From Holacanthus passer (taxonomy: Eukaryota; Chordata; Actinopteri; Pomacanthidae), in contig JAFREQ010000166.1 of NCBI GenBank assembly GCA_025331565.1, positions 887,501-951,500 of the forward strand: a DNA stretch of 64,000 nt. Reading direction: 5' to 3'. Shown one piece after another: positions 12,791 to 24,345 of this stretch (within the stretch, counting starts at the first letter, position 1; the number at the start of each line of letters is the position of its first letter). The notes under the pieces were generated by a model. That model did not search any database, was not told the DNA's origin, and saw only the letters and a program-made list of their open reading frames with translations. The translations under genes were made by a program, and so were the position numbers.

Positions 12791-13850
12791 TAGAAAGCAA
12801 CATTTCTCTCAGTCTCTCTCCCCAGATTAGCATTTCTCTTATGTCATTAGAAAACACCCTTTGCCTCCCATCCCTTTGGACTGAGTTGTAGCTCTCACTG
12901 TGAGATGCTAAAATTGACCCAAAGAAGTTTGTCTTCGTCATCATCCTCAAAGCTGTCGCCAGAGATGCCGACAAACACAGAAGTAATGAAATGTTTGAAA
13001 GTCTATCAGCTAAAAATGGATGAGGCAGGTTTGGTCTGACAGTTGATCAAATTTATTGTTTCCGACTTGAAAAGTTCCTGTATTTTCCATTGTTTGGTGT
13101 GCAGATGGCCAAGAGCTGAATCTATGTGTGATCTCTGAGTAAACCAGCCTGTCTATCAAAGAAATCCGTGTAAACTCCCACAAACATTTCCAACACCTTC
13201 CACGCCAAATTAGATTTTTCGTAGTGTGATATCTCAGAGACGGGGCCACGACAGTGTACAGTTAAAGGGACACTGCTCTATTTTTACATATAAAGATTAA
13301 ATTACTAGTCAAGACAGTAAAAACTGTTATTTAATGTCTTTTGTGGTTCTGGAGGAACTTCACCTCGTCTAAGTGACCCTGATGATGTCATCGTGATGTG
13401 ATCAAGCCTCAGACCTGTGCTGCTTCAATTTCAACTTTTTGTTGTTCAACTTTATGGAAGTGCAATACTAAATCAGTGGCGTAGCCCTTTAATATTAATT
13501 TAATATCATAGGTAATTTCAGAATGTCCAGATTTTTATGCTGAAATGTATCTATTGATAATTCAAAGTGCAGATTTTTCTTCCTTAAAAAACGTGTTTAA
13601 ATCAGTCACAACAAGTTTTAATCGTAATGTCAGAAGATGTGTTTAGAGACTTGGAATGACGGTCCTCTTTGCTCCACACCTCTGCTGAATTTCATCCTGA
13701 GGAAAAGCCCTGAGCGCTTCTGCACCAAACATCGGTGAGGCACTCACTGTGTTTCCCAGGATGCATTGCTGTCATATATCTGGGTCAGATGGTGTACAGC
13801 TCTACACCATATGTCTGTACTGTAGTGAGGCCACAGGGAATGGAGGACCA

Positions 13851-13851
<1 letters not shown>

Positions 13852-13888
<37 letters not shown>
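13852..13888. repeat. (GT)n microsatellite
   Basis: Eighteen GT units without interruption. Confidence 0.95.
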
Positions 13889-13890
<2 letters not shown>

Positions 13891-15039
13891 AGGACTTTGG
13901 GGAATATGGACCTGGTTTTCCTGAATGAAGCTCTGTCTGTGTGATTGCTCTGTTTTGTTCGTTTGTTTTGTATCTCCTAAAAATTGAGAAAGGTTTATTT
14001 CTCCTAAATTCAGACTTCTTGTGTGCATTTAAAAGGTTAGGAGAGCAAATTAAAATCATTTTCCTTATTTGAGGCTTTGCTATCCAGAAAAAAATGACAG
14101 AAGTGATGATTTGTTCAAACAGCTTAACACCACAAATTATTCTGACCATCTCAGAACGTCTTAAGGACAAATTCAGGGTAGAAGGATGTGTGCACAAAGA
14201 GCGTGATTTCACTGCAGGAAATCAAAGTTCACGTTCTGTCTCCCACCAAAACTCCACTTTGGTTTCGTTGAACCATGGCACACAATTTTTCCAAAACCTT
14301 AATCAAGTCACTTTACTTGGGCAAACTTAAAAAACTACCACTGTTGTGTCAGTCAGGTCCTGTACACAACACCTGTACACTGAAATGCAAATAGCCCTTA
14401 AATATAATCTCTGATGTGTTCTTCTTCTCATTATAGCATAGAGAATACCACACACTTTGATCCTTTACTAAGATATTATCACAAGAAATATCTTCCAGGG
14501 AAATATCAGAAATAATTATTTTCATCTTAGCCGGCTAGAGGAGCATGTCAGTGTCTGTTTGATTGACAGCAGCTGGTCAGTGTTACACCACAGAGAACTA
14601 TAAGACAAAAATCACAACAGCATCTAACTGGACCCAAGTAACATTTCTAGGTCGTTGCAGCATCAAAATGGATCAGAAATTATTATTTTAAATGCATTTA
14701 ATAGCTTATTTAAAATATATTAACTAATATTAATTTCTATATAATATATCTTTGAAACCTCCTGTCACCCTGTTTGCTTATCAAGTGTGGGATGGAATCT
14801 TGACCTGAATGTTGAGAAACTCACTGTAATAAATGTACAGTAAGTAAGGTCAGAAATACAAGAACACACACATTTCATCACAACTGTGTCCCTGTCTTCT
14901 CATTCCACGACGCTCAGAGAGTCCAAACTGAGCTCAGGGGCAAAAATAATAACATTAAAAATCATCAGCTCAGAGCTAATCCCACCACGGCCTGTAAACA
15001 TTTTAATACCGTGATGATTAGCAGTGATCCTAAACCCCA

Positions 15040-15330
15040 GTCGCCCACCCTCCCTCTCTGTCCTCCGAGGCCCGGGCTCCTCTCCCGCTCCAGCCTCGGC
15101 TCGCCGTCCCTGGGGGAGGCAGCCAGGCGAGTCCCTGGATTAAGGCCACTCTGTGCTTTGGATGCTCGAGCCCCAAAAGTTAAACCCTTGGATGCTCGCC
15201 ACTTCATTTCTCTAAGTGGCATCGGCCTCCTTGTTATGATTGTTAATTAATGTTGGATTAAATCGAGTGGCTTTTTGGCAAAAAATGCCGCCATTTTATG
15301 TTTGTGAGTTGAGTGGGTTTTTGAATGTTG
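15040..15330. promoter_or_regulatory. GC-rich island with homeodomain-type sites inside the long intron
   Basis: Sequence from about 15050 to 15190 is GC and CpG rich in an AT-rich intron, followed by ttaattaa (15243-15250) and gccgccatttta. It could be an enhancer or an internal promoter for a form starting before exon d. No transcript evidence is available. Confidence 0.3.
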
Positions 15331-16528
15331 GAGTCTATGTGGTCATATATATCTGTCCTTTTTCTGTCTGTGTGAGAAAGTGGGATGTTGTGTTTCGGGG
15401 GTTGGGGGGTAGATTTTTCAGATGAGCGAGCAGATGTTGCACTTTCTCAAGAGGGATTTATGTCAGGATAGGAACACACGTGCACACGCTCACACACAAA
15501 CACACACACACACACTGGGCTTCATATCATTACGTATGCATTTCAACAGTCAACAACATCTACACACTGTAAAGACAGAAGAGAAACACATACTATTAAC
15601 GTGCTGCTTTGAAGGAAAATTAATTTAGGGTGATTGTATTTTTAAAGCCCCAAACTGGGAGTCTATGCAAGTACTGACAACAAATATAATATTATAATTA
15701 TTATTTTAATTCTGTGAAAACCAGGACAGTTTGGTGTTTCACAGATATTTATTGGGACTCAGGACACCAAGCTTGAAAATCAGGACAATCCTGGACAAAT
15801 CTGGACATGTGGTCATTGTAAATTAAACTGAATGAATAATGTTTTTGAATCTAACTGTTTGGAGATTTACTTTCTTTCTTAATCTTCCTCTTTTACGAAT
15901 ACAACCTTACTTGGTCTGGTATGACCAGTATCCAGACCAGTATAGATATGGCTGCGTAGTTGACATTGTTGATGTCAGTGTCCTGACTTGGTGACTCTTC
16001 TTTATGTGTTTTGTATTTTCACACTGTATCTTAGCATGTTACAGTTATACATTTAAATGATTTTTATCACTGAAGTAAAATGGAAGTAAACCATAATCAT
16101 ACCTCACCAGGAGACCAGATCCAGCTTGTGCAGGACTCAGTCTATGAAAGAGTACTGATTTGGTACATACATGAGTATTCTTGAAAACAAGCTTTTTCTT
16201 CTTTCATTCTCCTCAAAAAATCCCGTCCACACAAGCACTATTAAAGAAAAGCTCTGTCCAGATGTCACAAGCCTAAAACTCCCTTTTCCCTGTCTACCCG
16301 TCAACACTGCAATGTCAATTTTTTCCTGAACATCTTATTCTGAAATCCAACATTGCCATTTAGCAGCCCTGCTCACTGACGTGTAACATTGCCCATAATG
16401 ATCTAGTGCACAAAGAAATACGTGGTCTAAACTGTATGATACATTTATCTTGTCTGTCATATTACCTACATCTGCTGCCTCCAGCTAACAGCGTCTTGGG
16501 GATATGTGATTGTGTTCACCTCTTTCAG

Positions 16529-17059
16529 TACAGTCCCAAGTCCTCTTCCTCCCAATCACCACTTAGTCCTCACCAGACCACCAGCAAAGAAGAGGCAGAG
16601 CGGAGAGGCAGTTACAAGAAACCTCCTGCAGGCCTGTCCCGCAGTTCAAACCTATACCGAACCAGCAGCATCAAAGACCTGATCAGTAAATTCTCTGGTC
16701 CAGATCACGTCTCTTATTCCGGATCCCCTCAGAGCCCCACTTCTCTAACGGGACAAGTCTCAAAGTCTGTTTCTGCAGAGGTTCTCAAGTCTTCAAAGTC
16801 CATGTCGAGTCCATCCATACCGAACAGCGTCGAACAAGATGAGAGTCCAGTTCCCAGCAACACTGTGATCTCTGTGTTCAGGAACACCAGTCAGAGCAGG
16901 GCTGAATCAGCTCAGACAGACACCAAAACTAGTCAGATCACTGCGAGAATTGATTGTCCGGTGGGAGGCAGCACTGAGAAGACTGATTTAAAACCAAGGA
17001 ACAAGATGCAAACCATGGACTCTGGGAGAGACTCAGTGACTGACTCTGGCATGGGATCG
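16529..17059 (+). CDS. Exon d, Ser-rich linker (residues 129-305)
   Basis: This is the largest exon (531 bases, 177 codons), bordered by tttcag and gtaagc, both in phase 0. It is rich in Ser, Pro and Thr, with likely phosphorylation clusters. A short conserved-looking stretch, SSNLYRTSSIKDLISKF (about residues 167-183), faintly recalls the 'SSVDSLINKF' patch in the cingulin head. It ends in an acidic/Ser patch, GRDSVTDSGMGS. The disordered composition suggests a regulated binding region. Confidence 0.85.
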
Positions 17060-19105
17060 GTAAGCAAAAAGAAAAACTCCTGACCGACCATTTCGACGTC
17101 CTTGCATGAAACGAAACGCTCTGCATCCTCTCCGCGTGAAGACATCACGACACACGGCACCGTTCCCAATCTGCATGACAACTCAAAAGCATGAAACCAA
17201 TGGCGAGATTCTAAAGCGCCTGCTCTTCAGTTGTACTAATCAAAATGGCCTCCAACTCACTGACAGATTGAACTCTCACTCTTCTCTTTGATTATTTTCC
17301 TGTGAATGAACTGCACGTCACCATTTTTATCTTTGGTCTATATTAATAACCTTCACACTATGACTGTGTTGATCTTTGCTGCATGAAAGTGATTGTGACA
17401 GATGAACCAGTCATAGCCAAATGAAGGCTATGAATTCTATGGCTATGAAATCAATTCCCAAGACGAGACTGTCAGGCTAAACTTTGTGTTTCAAATCTTA
17501 AATAAGTGTATCTGTCTGTCTCCACTTCCAGACTCAACTTTCCCTCCTGCTCACACAGTGTGATCGGCTGCTGTTGAATTGATTTACACTACCTATGCTG
17601 TCAGGAAAATTAGTTGATTTTCTCCACACTTTTGATAATGTAACTTTTAGTCTTTGGACTTTGGGAGAATACCATGTTATTCCAAGGTTAAAATCAAAGT
17701 GGAGTCATGAGTCCTGGGTGTTTAAAGGTCTAGTGTGCAGGATTTAGTGGCATCTTGCAGAGAGGTCGCAGATTACAACCAACTGAATCCCCCTCGCATC
17801 ACCCCTCCCTTCAAAGAAAAACACAAAAGCCCCTCTCTAGATTTTGGTTTGTCCATTCTGGTCTACTGTAGAAACATGGCAGTGCAACATGGCTGACCTT
17901 GGGAAGAGGACCTGCTCCATCTGTAGATATAAAGAGTTCATTCTAAGGTTCCAAAAACACAATGATTTCACTAATGAAAACATAATTATGGATATTATAT
18001 TCTATTCTTGCCACTAGATCTTGCTAAATCCTACACACTGGACATTTAAGTCAAGAAGTCTTTTTGTATTTGATCATTAGACTCATGATTTGAGTCATGT
18101 GATTCAAGTCTACACACCTCCCATTAAAATTAATTGTAAAAATCAACTCCTCTGCAATTTACTCTGTGCATTCCCAAATGTTTTTAGCTACGCTCCCTTC
18201 ATCAAGATCGAGTTGCAAAGTGGAGGAACTATTTTGAGTGCCCCTGGTTTCCAGAAGTGAAAGTCCTATGTATTCTTACACAGTGTTCGGTGGCTGACAG
18301 TGCACTTTCACAACTTGGATCAGAAGCATCAATTGAAAAGAGAAAATGAATTTGTAAAAAAAAAACAAAAAAAAAACACAGTTCCAAAAAAGTCAAAGTC
18401 ACAAGTCTGTGGACAAAAAAACTTTACCAAGCACTGCGATGTTGAAAAAGCATAAAACAAAATCTGCAGCTTAAATCTATTTACGTTTGGATTCTGGCTA
18501 CATTCAGCGACTATGGTATTTTGTTCAATGACAAAGCATTTTGAATTGCTCTGATTTGCGCCTCTGACAGACTCCAGAGCAACATCTGCCGAGGCTCATG
18601 GTGACCACACCAAAGTGATGGACGAAACATGATTTGTCAGAAACGTTGAAGGAAATGGAAAAGAATCACGTTCCCCTCAGTCGGTGCCAAACCAGAGCTA
18701 AAAATAGTGACTATTCGACTTACATCTTAATATGATGGACCCGAGCATGACACTAATGTTGCTCTGTGTCTGCTGGTTGTTGAAGTGGGCAGCTGTTTGC
18801 TCACGTTAGCCAGAGCAACTTTGATAATACTGCATGTCAACTACAACTGTAAAGAAACCCCAGTTAACTCCTTGATGAAGCCTCTATACCTGAAAACATC
18901 TGGGAATAAATCATTTTGGAAAAAATACCATTGTTGTTTTGCAAGTTGATTTCTAGACCTATTAATTCCTGACAAAGTTAAATCATTGTGTCAATTGGAG
19001 GATTTTTTTTGGTGCATACTGTATGTTGAGTGTTTTCACCCCTCTGTGTGTTTCATTCAGGTTTATTTCATCCCTCCTTTCCCACCTTCTGCCTTTCTCC
19101 TTCAG
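17060..19105. other. Intron between exons d and e
   Basis: Contains one inverted-repeat element (17724-18047) and A-runs near 18357-18377; otherwise nothing recognised. Confidence 0.7.
17724..18047. mobile_element. MITE-like element with 24-bp terminal inverted repeats
   Basis: The left end aaaggtctagtgtgcaggat pairs with the right end cctacacactggacattt; about 21 of 24 terminal bases match. The interior (gaaacatggcagtgcaacat, agatataaagagttcattct) is a frequent percomorph intronic repeat. Confidence 0.8.
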
Positions 19106-19396
19106 GAGTCTGAATTGGATTTGAACAAGCAGCCAGACAGCCCATCAGAGGAGGAGCCCTCCACACCCCGGGCCGTACCGATCAGCCAGAACCCGAAATA
19201 TCAGCTGTGCCTGAACAACGAGATGAAGATCAACGGGGTGAGCGGCAAGGATGCAGATGGTCCAGGAGGCGGCGGATCAGTGGGGGAGAACGGCCCCAAG
19301 CTGGCTCGATGGGAGACCACCCGGCTGGGGGTAAACCACTACCGAGGGTCCCTGGAGTCCCTGGCCTCGCGGGACTGGGACACTACGTCTGACAGG
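19106..19396 (+). CDS. Exon e, disordered linker (residues 306-402)
   Basis: The 97 codons are framed by ccttcag and gtgagt in phase 0. They carry an acidic Pro segment (SPSEEEPSTP), a Gly-rich run, and then VNHYRGSLESLASRDWD, which looks like a conserved short motif. GC content is well above the flanking introns, as expected for a constrained exon. Confidence 0.88.
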
Positions 19397-20655
19397 GTGA
19401 GTGAGGCAGTCCATGGATTCTGTTTGTGATTCAGATCAGGGAGATTAGAGATAGTTTTTATGATAATCACATGCTGTTTTACTGCTGGATGTCTGCGATT
19501 CCAGAAACACAGAACCAGCTATTAAACAGTGCCACCTCCAGGACAAAACTCAGCTTTCAGGTGTCTTTCTGTCCATGCACTCCAAATGCTGAGACTTTCA
19601 GGAAAGTCTTGAAACAAGTTGATGTGTGTTGAATATCATCTGACTGCACTGGCAGAATTAGTTAAAAAAAATAAGACTGTTTGGACTCAATAGTTTCTCA
19701 CTGATGTCTAATCTTTGACCCTGTTTTTAGATATCAACAATTAGTGTTCAAGGGCTCATTTTAATTTACGTACCCTTGACATGCTGTACATACAGTAATA
19801 CCAATTTGTCCTGTTTTAGTGACACTAACATGTATATCCAACTACTTCCAACAAGTGACTAAACTGACTCACTCTGCAATAATGTAACAGATGTAAGTCA
19901 TTTGTCATTTTGTCATTCTATTAAAGTAATAAATGTCTCATGCAGCATAAGTGTAACCCAAATGTCTCCTTTCCAGCTATTGAACAGTGCCATCTCCTGG
20001 ACAAAACACAGATTAAAGGTTTCTTATTGGCCGTCCTGGTTACCTGACCACAGGATTCAATGATGCCAGAGTTTCTCAATCTCTTCTGACTTTTTATTCC
20101 GTTTTTAAATTCTATAGTTCTGAAGACAACCCCAACAAAAAATGTTTTGTCTAATTACATTATGGTTGAGAAACTCTGAATTATACAGTGACAAAAATCT
20201 GCATCAAATCAGATCTAATCAATATAGACACCTTCAAGTATTTACTGTCATGTATGTGCGTCTCCTACAAAAAAACTGACTTGATTTACTAAACATTTAA
20301 TCATTTGTAATTAACCAATTATATCATCTGTTAAATTATAAATGTCCTATTAGTGTATTTATCTAGAATTAACAGTATTTTTTTCCCTGTTCATCATGTT
20401 TAAAAGCTTTTTAATGTTTTTTTTTAGGTGATTGAATTGTATTATATAAATATAACATATATATATAAACATACTAAATCAGTTTAATTAATTCAACATT
20501 AACAGGGTTGTTGTCCATGTTTAACAGATGTAGCAGTTTACAACGGCATCTTTGCTTCGGTTTATTTCTATTTTATATTGAAGTAAAAGCAAAACTTTTT
20601 TTTTCTTGCCTCTCTTCTAATGTTACGATTGATTGGAGTTATTGTTTGTTCACAG
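19397..20655. other. Intron between exons e and f
   Basis: AT-rich, with a short direct duplication (19515-19553 and 19973-20011). No exon or known repeat seen. Confidence 0.6.
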
Positions 20656-20754
20656 ATGGGTGTTGTTGACAGCCCCCCCAGGGTGTTCAACAGTCCCTAC
20701 AGCACGGCCACCTCCATCGATTACAACCCCATGTACCGAATATCTGAGTTCAAG
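20656..20754 (+). CDS. Exon f, linker (residues 403-435)
   Basis: The 33 codons lie between cacag and gtttgt in phase 0. The sequence reads PPRVFNSPYSTATSIDYNP then MYRISEFK: aromatic and proline rich, with no recognised domain. Confidence 0.85.
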
Positions 20755-21145
20755 GTTTGTAATTTGAACAACTGAAAAACTGTTTTTATTTCTTATGTAG
20801 ATTATTTTGTTTTACTTTTTAGTTTTAGAGATAGTCTTCATGCCACATTAACATAATAAATTAATCACCAAAATTTGGAGTTAAAAAAAACCTATTGATA
20901 TGCTCCAAATTTGAACTGAACTGTCGAAAACTAGTTAATGTTACAGTTAATTAAGAAAATAGCATAGATTTTTTTCATTGCATGTTCACCACCAGCAGGT
21001 CTTATAGACTCAGAGAAAAAGCTAAAAAAGATTTGCATCGTTGCACTTTACCCACATACGTTCACACACGTGAGCTTCCAGGGACGATCACAGTCTTCTG
21101 AGGCTTACTACAGATAATGACCCCCCCTCCTCATCTCCTGTTCAG

Positions 21146-21316
21146 GGTGGACTGTCTCCCGCCACCTCAGAGATGAACCTGTACAGCTTCAACGGTCGCA
21201 GCTCCAGTCCGGTGAGCCTGCCCACGCCCACCCTCAACTCCCCCCGCCCCCGATTCTCCGCCTACGACAGTCTGAGGAGGAGGAACGAGCAACCGCTGTA
21301 CCAACACACCAACACT
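21146..21316 (+). CDS. Exon g, Ser/Pro-rich linker (residues 436-492)
   Basis: The 57 codons lie between ttcag and gtgcgt in phase 0. Content includes MNLYSFNGRSSSPVSLP and FSAYDSLRRRNE. The run of SP and TP sites suits proline-directed phosphorylation; this is an inference from composition only. Confidence 0.87.
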
Positions 21317-21408
21317 GTGCGTTTACTCATACACACACAGATAACACACACTGTCATCATGTCCACACTATACAATCTTTATTTATTTATTTATTTGTGT
21401 TGCTACAG

Positions 21409-21513
21409 GTGGTGGTGCCCACCCACTACAGCTTGCGCTCTGCCACTCTGGGGGCGCCCAATAAAAAAGACTACATAGAGGAGCTGACCAAACAGCTGGA
21501 CGGCTGCCAGAAG
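21409..21513 (+). CDS. Exon h, start of main coiled coil (residues 493-527)
   Basis: The 35 codons lie between gctacag and gtaggc in phase 0. The linker ends at about GAPNKK, and DYIEELTKQLDGCQK begins the heptad pattern of the long rod. Confidence 0.87.
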
Positions 21514-21723
21514 GTAGGCCGCATCTGATTCATTTTGGGCTTCAAACACTTGTATTTCGGCAGTAAGAATGAAATACGAATCCACAGATTGTAGCAGAGA
21601 GTCTTGAAGCAGAATGTCTGCTAGACGATGCTGCAGCATTAAGAGGTTTTGGAATTTGAACCCAAAAGCTGTTGTTATTCTAGAAAAGAAAACAGTATTT
21701 TGATGGTGCTTGTGTATCTTCAG

Positions 21724-21782
21724 CGGAACCAGTTCCTGGAGGCAGAGAGTGTGGAGATGGAGAAGGAGAGGAACCAGATCAG
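21724..21782 (+). CDS. Exon i, coiled coil (residues 528-547)
   Basis: A short exon between cttcag and gtcaga. The frame reads RNQFLEAESVEMEKERNQI and ends in a split Arg codon (AG) completed by the next exon. Confidence 0.85.
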
Positions 21783-22116
21783 GTCAGAAATGTTGTCATT
21801 TCTTTCTCCTTATTTTCCCATTTTTTCTGTTTTTCTATTTGCTGTCTTTCCTTCTGTTCTGCCCCTTTTGTTTGATTTTCTCTTTCTCATGAAACTACCT
21901 TTAAAGAGTAACTTAACGCAAGCTGAGAATCTTGTTTTGACGACCTCCGCTGGCTGAATTTGTCACTTCACAAGGTGAGAACTTCAGCCACTGGAGATGA
22001 ACCATAACAGGATCCTGAGTTAGTCAACTCCTCTCGTTCCTTGTCTTTAGTCTTCTCTGTCATCTCAGTGTGAACCGCAAGTTTGACACAAACTGATCAC
22101 TGTCTCCCCTGTGAAG

Positions 22117-22264
22117 GTTTGAGATGCGCGGCCTGCTGGTGAACAACGAGGACCTGCTGAGGACCAACACTCAGCTGACCAATGAGCTGAAGAGGATGAG
22201 AGAGCAGATGATAGAGATGGAGAGAGAGCACCAATCCATGGTCGACAAATGCAGACAGATGGAG
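22117..22264 (+). CDS. Exon j, coiled coil (residues 547-596)
   Basis: It opens with G, completing Arg, then FEMRGLLVNNEDLLRTN and a long charged helix ending CRQME. The acceptor ends gtgaag, with AAG rather than the usual CAG or TAG. The donor is gtctga, weaker than its neighbours. Frame continuity on both sides still supports the exon. Confidence 0.82.
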
Positions 22265-22356
22265 GTCTGACCAGATGGCTGGATGGATGGATGGATGACA
22301 TTATACTGTAGTTATCCATGTCCATGCATGATTAACTATTTTCTTGTGCTGTGCAG

Positions 22357-22461
22357 ATTGAGGTGAAGGAGGCCCGGAACGTGATGGTGGAGGCCAACAA
22401 TCAGGAGTACGCCTTCAATTTTCTTGAGCAGTCCCTCAAAAACAAGATCCAGGATGCTGAG
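22357..22461 (+). CDS. Exon k, coiled coil (residues 597-631)
   Basis: The 35 codons lie between gtgcag and gtaaca in phase 0. The frame reads IEVKEARNVMVEANNQEYAF then NFLEQSLKNKIQDAE. The heptad pattern is continuous across both junctions. Confidence 0.88.
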
Positions 22462-22938
22462 GTAACACTGAGCAGCAACTTAGATCAAAAACTAAGATGG
22501 ATGGATGCGTAAAAAGGCTGATTTTGAATCCTACATTAGAGACCATATAGAGGACACTTTAAATCCTTGTGTGAAACGTAGTTGGTCAACTTGATGTGCA
22601 CTTGCCTTTTTCTTGTTTTAAAGAGCAGCTGACCTCCTGTGGTGCAGTGACGTACAGTTGTTATTTCTTATCAAGCCTTACTAACAAAGCTTGACACGAC
22701 AATCAAACAAGACAAACAAATCTACAACTTACAAGTTGATTTTGTAATTTTTCACATTACACTAGTTTCCATTGATTCCAAACAAGCAGAGGACTTTAAG
22801 CACCACTTGAAACTGTAGGTGGTAGAAATGTCTGCGCAGTCCGACACTGCACCTGCTATTTAGCCTTTAACTGCCCACAATGTTCTGTGTGGAAGCAGAG
22901 CTCTGAACTCTTTATGTGTGTGTGTGTGTTGCATTCAG

Positions 22939-23091
22939 GAGAGCCTGGAAAAACAGACACAGCATGCCCAGGCTCTGTCTGAGAAGCTGTGGCTGGCAGA
23001 GAGACAGCTGGAGGAGCTGGAGGTGGACAAAGACACCAAAGACAAGAAGAGATCCGAACTGAACAGCACCATCCTCAGGCTGGAGACAGAG
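22939..23091 (+). CDS. Exon l, coiled coil (residues 632-682)
   Basis: The 51 codons lie between gcattcag and gtacag in phase 0. The frame reads SLEKQTQHAQALSEKLWLAE, continuing to LRLETE. A short GT repeat sits just upstream of the acceptor. Confidence 0.88.
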
Positions 23092-23768
23092 GTACAGCGA
23101 CAGAGACGGTTTCTTTCGACCTTCACACCTCAAGTGTTCCCTGTAAAAGAACATAGAGAAAGCAGACACAGATATTTTATCTATTTTATAGTTGTGTTGA
23201 TAAGCAGTCATTGATTTTAAAAAGAATTTCTTTGACAGAACTGCTCAAGTCTGAATGACTGGAAACCTAACAAAGATCCATCAAACCAAAGTAAATATTC
23301 AGACAGAGGAGCAGTGAGAAGAGAGCTGCTGTGCTCCAACTAAAAGACTCTCTAGGTTACATTAGCAACTAATTTGAATGAACTAATTGGAGGTGTAGAG
23401 ATTTAACACTGTCTTTATTTTCTTATAATCTGCATCACTTTACATTGTCCTTTACACAAATCTTCCTACAGTACATTCCTGAGAATACACAAACTATAGT
23501 TTGACCAATCAGTTAAATTCCTTTGAATTAAGAAAGATCCAACTTCATGGTAATAAAGAAAGGTATTTTATTTTATTTTTGGTGTATTTATTCATTCATC
23601 CAGTAAACAAAACCAACTTTCCTCAGACAGTTTTTTCATTGGTCTCATGTTCTTTTATTTTTGTCTAATGTCTAATGTGTTTGTTGTGTAACACAACCTT
23701 GAACCAATGAGCACAATCAGCACAGATATGTGCATGTATACAGTAAGTCTGCTTGTGCGTGTTTCCAG
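23092..23768. other. Intron between exons l and m
   Basis: AT-rich; no feature recognised. Confidence 0.7.
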
Positions 23769-23936
23769 CTGGCTGAGGCCCTGCAGGCGTCCACGCAGAC
23801 TGCAGCAGAGCTGAGCCTGCAGCAGAAGCTGCGTGACGACAGCCAGCTGAGGGTGGAGGAGCTGGAGGAGTCTCTGCTGGAGAAGGAGCAGGAGCTGCAG
23901 AGACTGCAGGACCTGGTCAGCAGGCTGCAGGGAGAG
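23769..23936 (+). CDS. Exon m, coiled coil (residues 683-738)
   Basis: The 56 codons lie between tttccag and gtaatc in phase 0. The helix is very rich in Leu, Glu and Gln (VEELEESLLEKEQELQRLQ). Confidence 0.88.
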
Positions 23937-24171
23937 GTAATCCCACATGTCCAGTGAGAGTGTATTCCCTTCAGCCTCAGCAAACTAACATGCCTGTTAA
24001 CATGTCAAATTCAGCATTTTTTAACATGCCTGTTAACATGTAGGTCACATATTTTTGCATCTTGTTTGTTTGAAGTCATTGTTTGATGCTGATTTTTAAT
24101 AAAAGTGCAGAACACCTTTGCTATGAATGCAGCCTCAGGATCCATGTGTGTTTATGTGTGTGTGCATGCAG

Positions 24172-24345
24172 GTCTCTGGTAAGCTGATTGATAAGGAGCA
24201 GACGCTGGAGGAGGAGATCCAGCTGAGAGAGAGGATACAGCTACAGTGTAAGCAGGCAGAGAGGATGGTGGATGACCTCCACATGGAGCTGCAGAGCACC
24301 AACCAGACCAAAGATGACCTGGTCAAACAAGTCAAACAGGCTCAG
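24172..24345 (+). CDS. Exon n, coiled coil (residues 739-796)
   Basis: The 58 codons lie between gcatgcag and gtacca in phase 0. The frame reads VSGKLIDKEQTLEEEIQL and ends VKQAQ. The acceptor is preceded by an impure GT tract instead of a clean pyrimidine tract. Confidence 0.87.

Larger units (their letters stand above)
7242..16528. other. 9.3-kb intron of the coiled-coil gene
   Basis: Flanked by phase-0 exons c and d. Contents: unassigned sequence at about 7600-8280, a short repeat-like stretch (about 8280-8340), paired GT/CA tracts, a family A element, a G-run with CAA repeats, an A-rich decayed tandem repeat, a GT tract and a GC-rich island. No coding exon could be supported inside. Confidence 0.6.

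Noticed and set aside
12194..12974. Phe/Leu/Ser-rich minus-strand ORFs resembling membrane proteins
   Set aside because: Produced by the T-poor, A-rich tandem repeat on the plus strand; not a gene.
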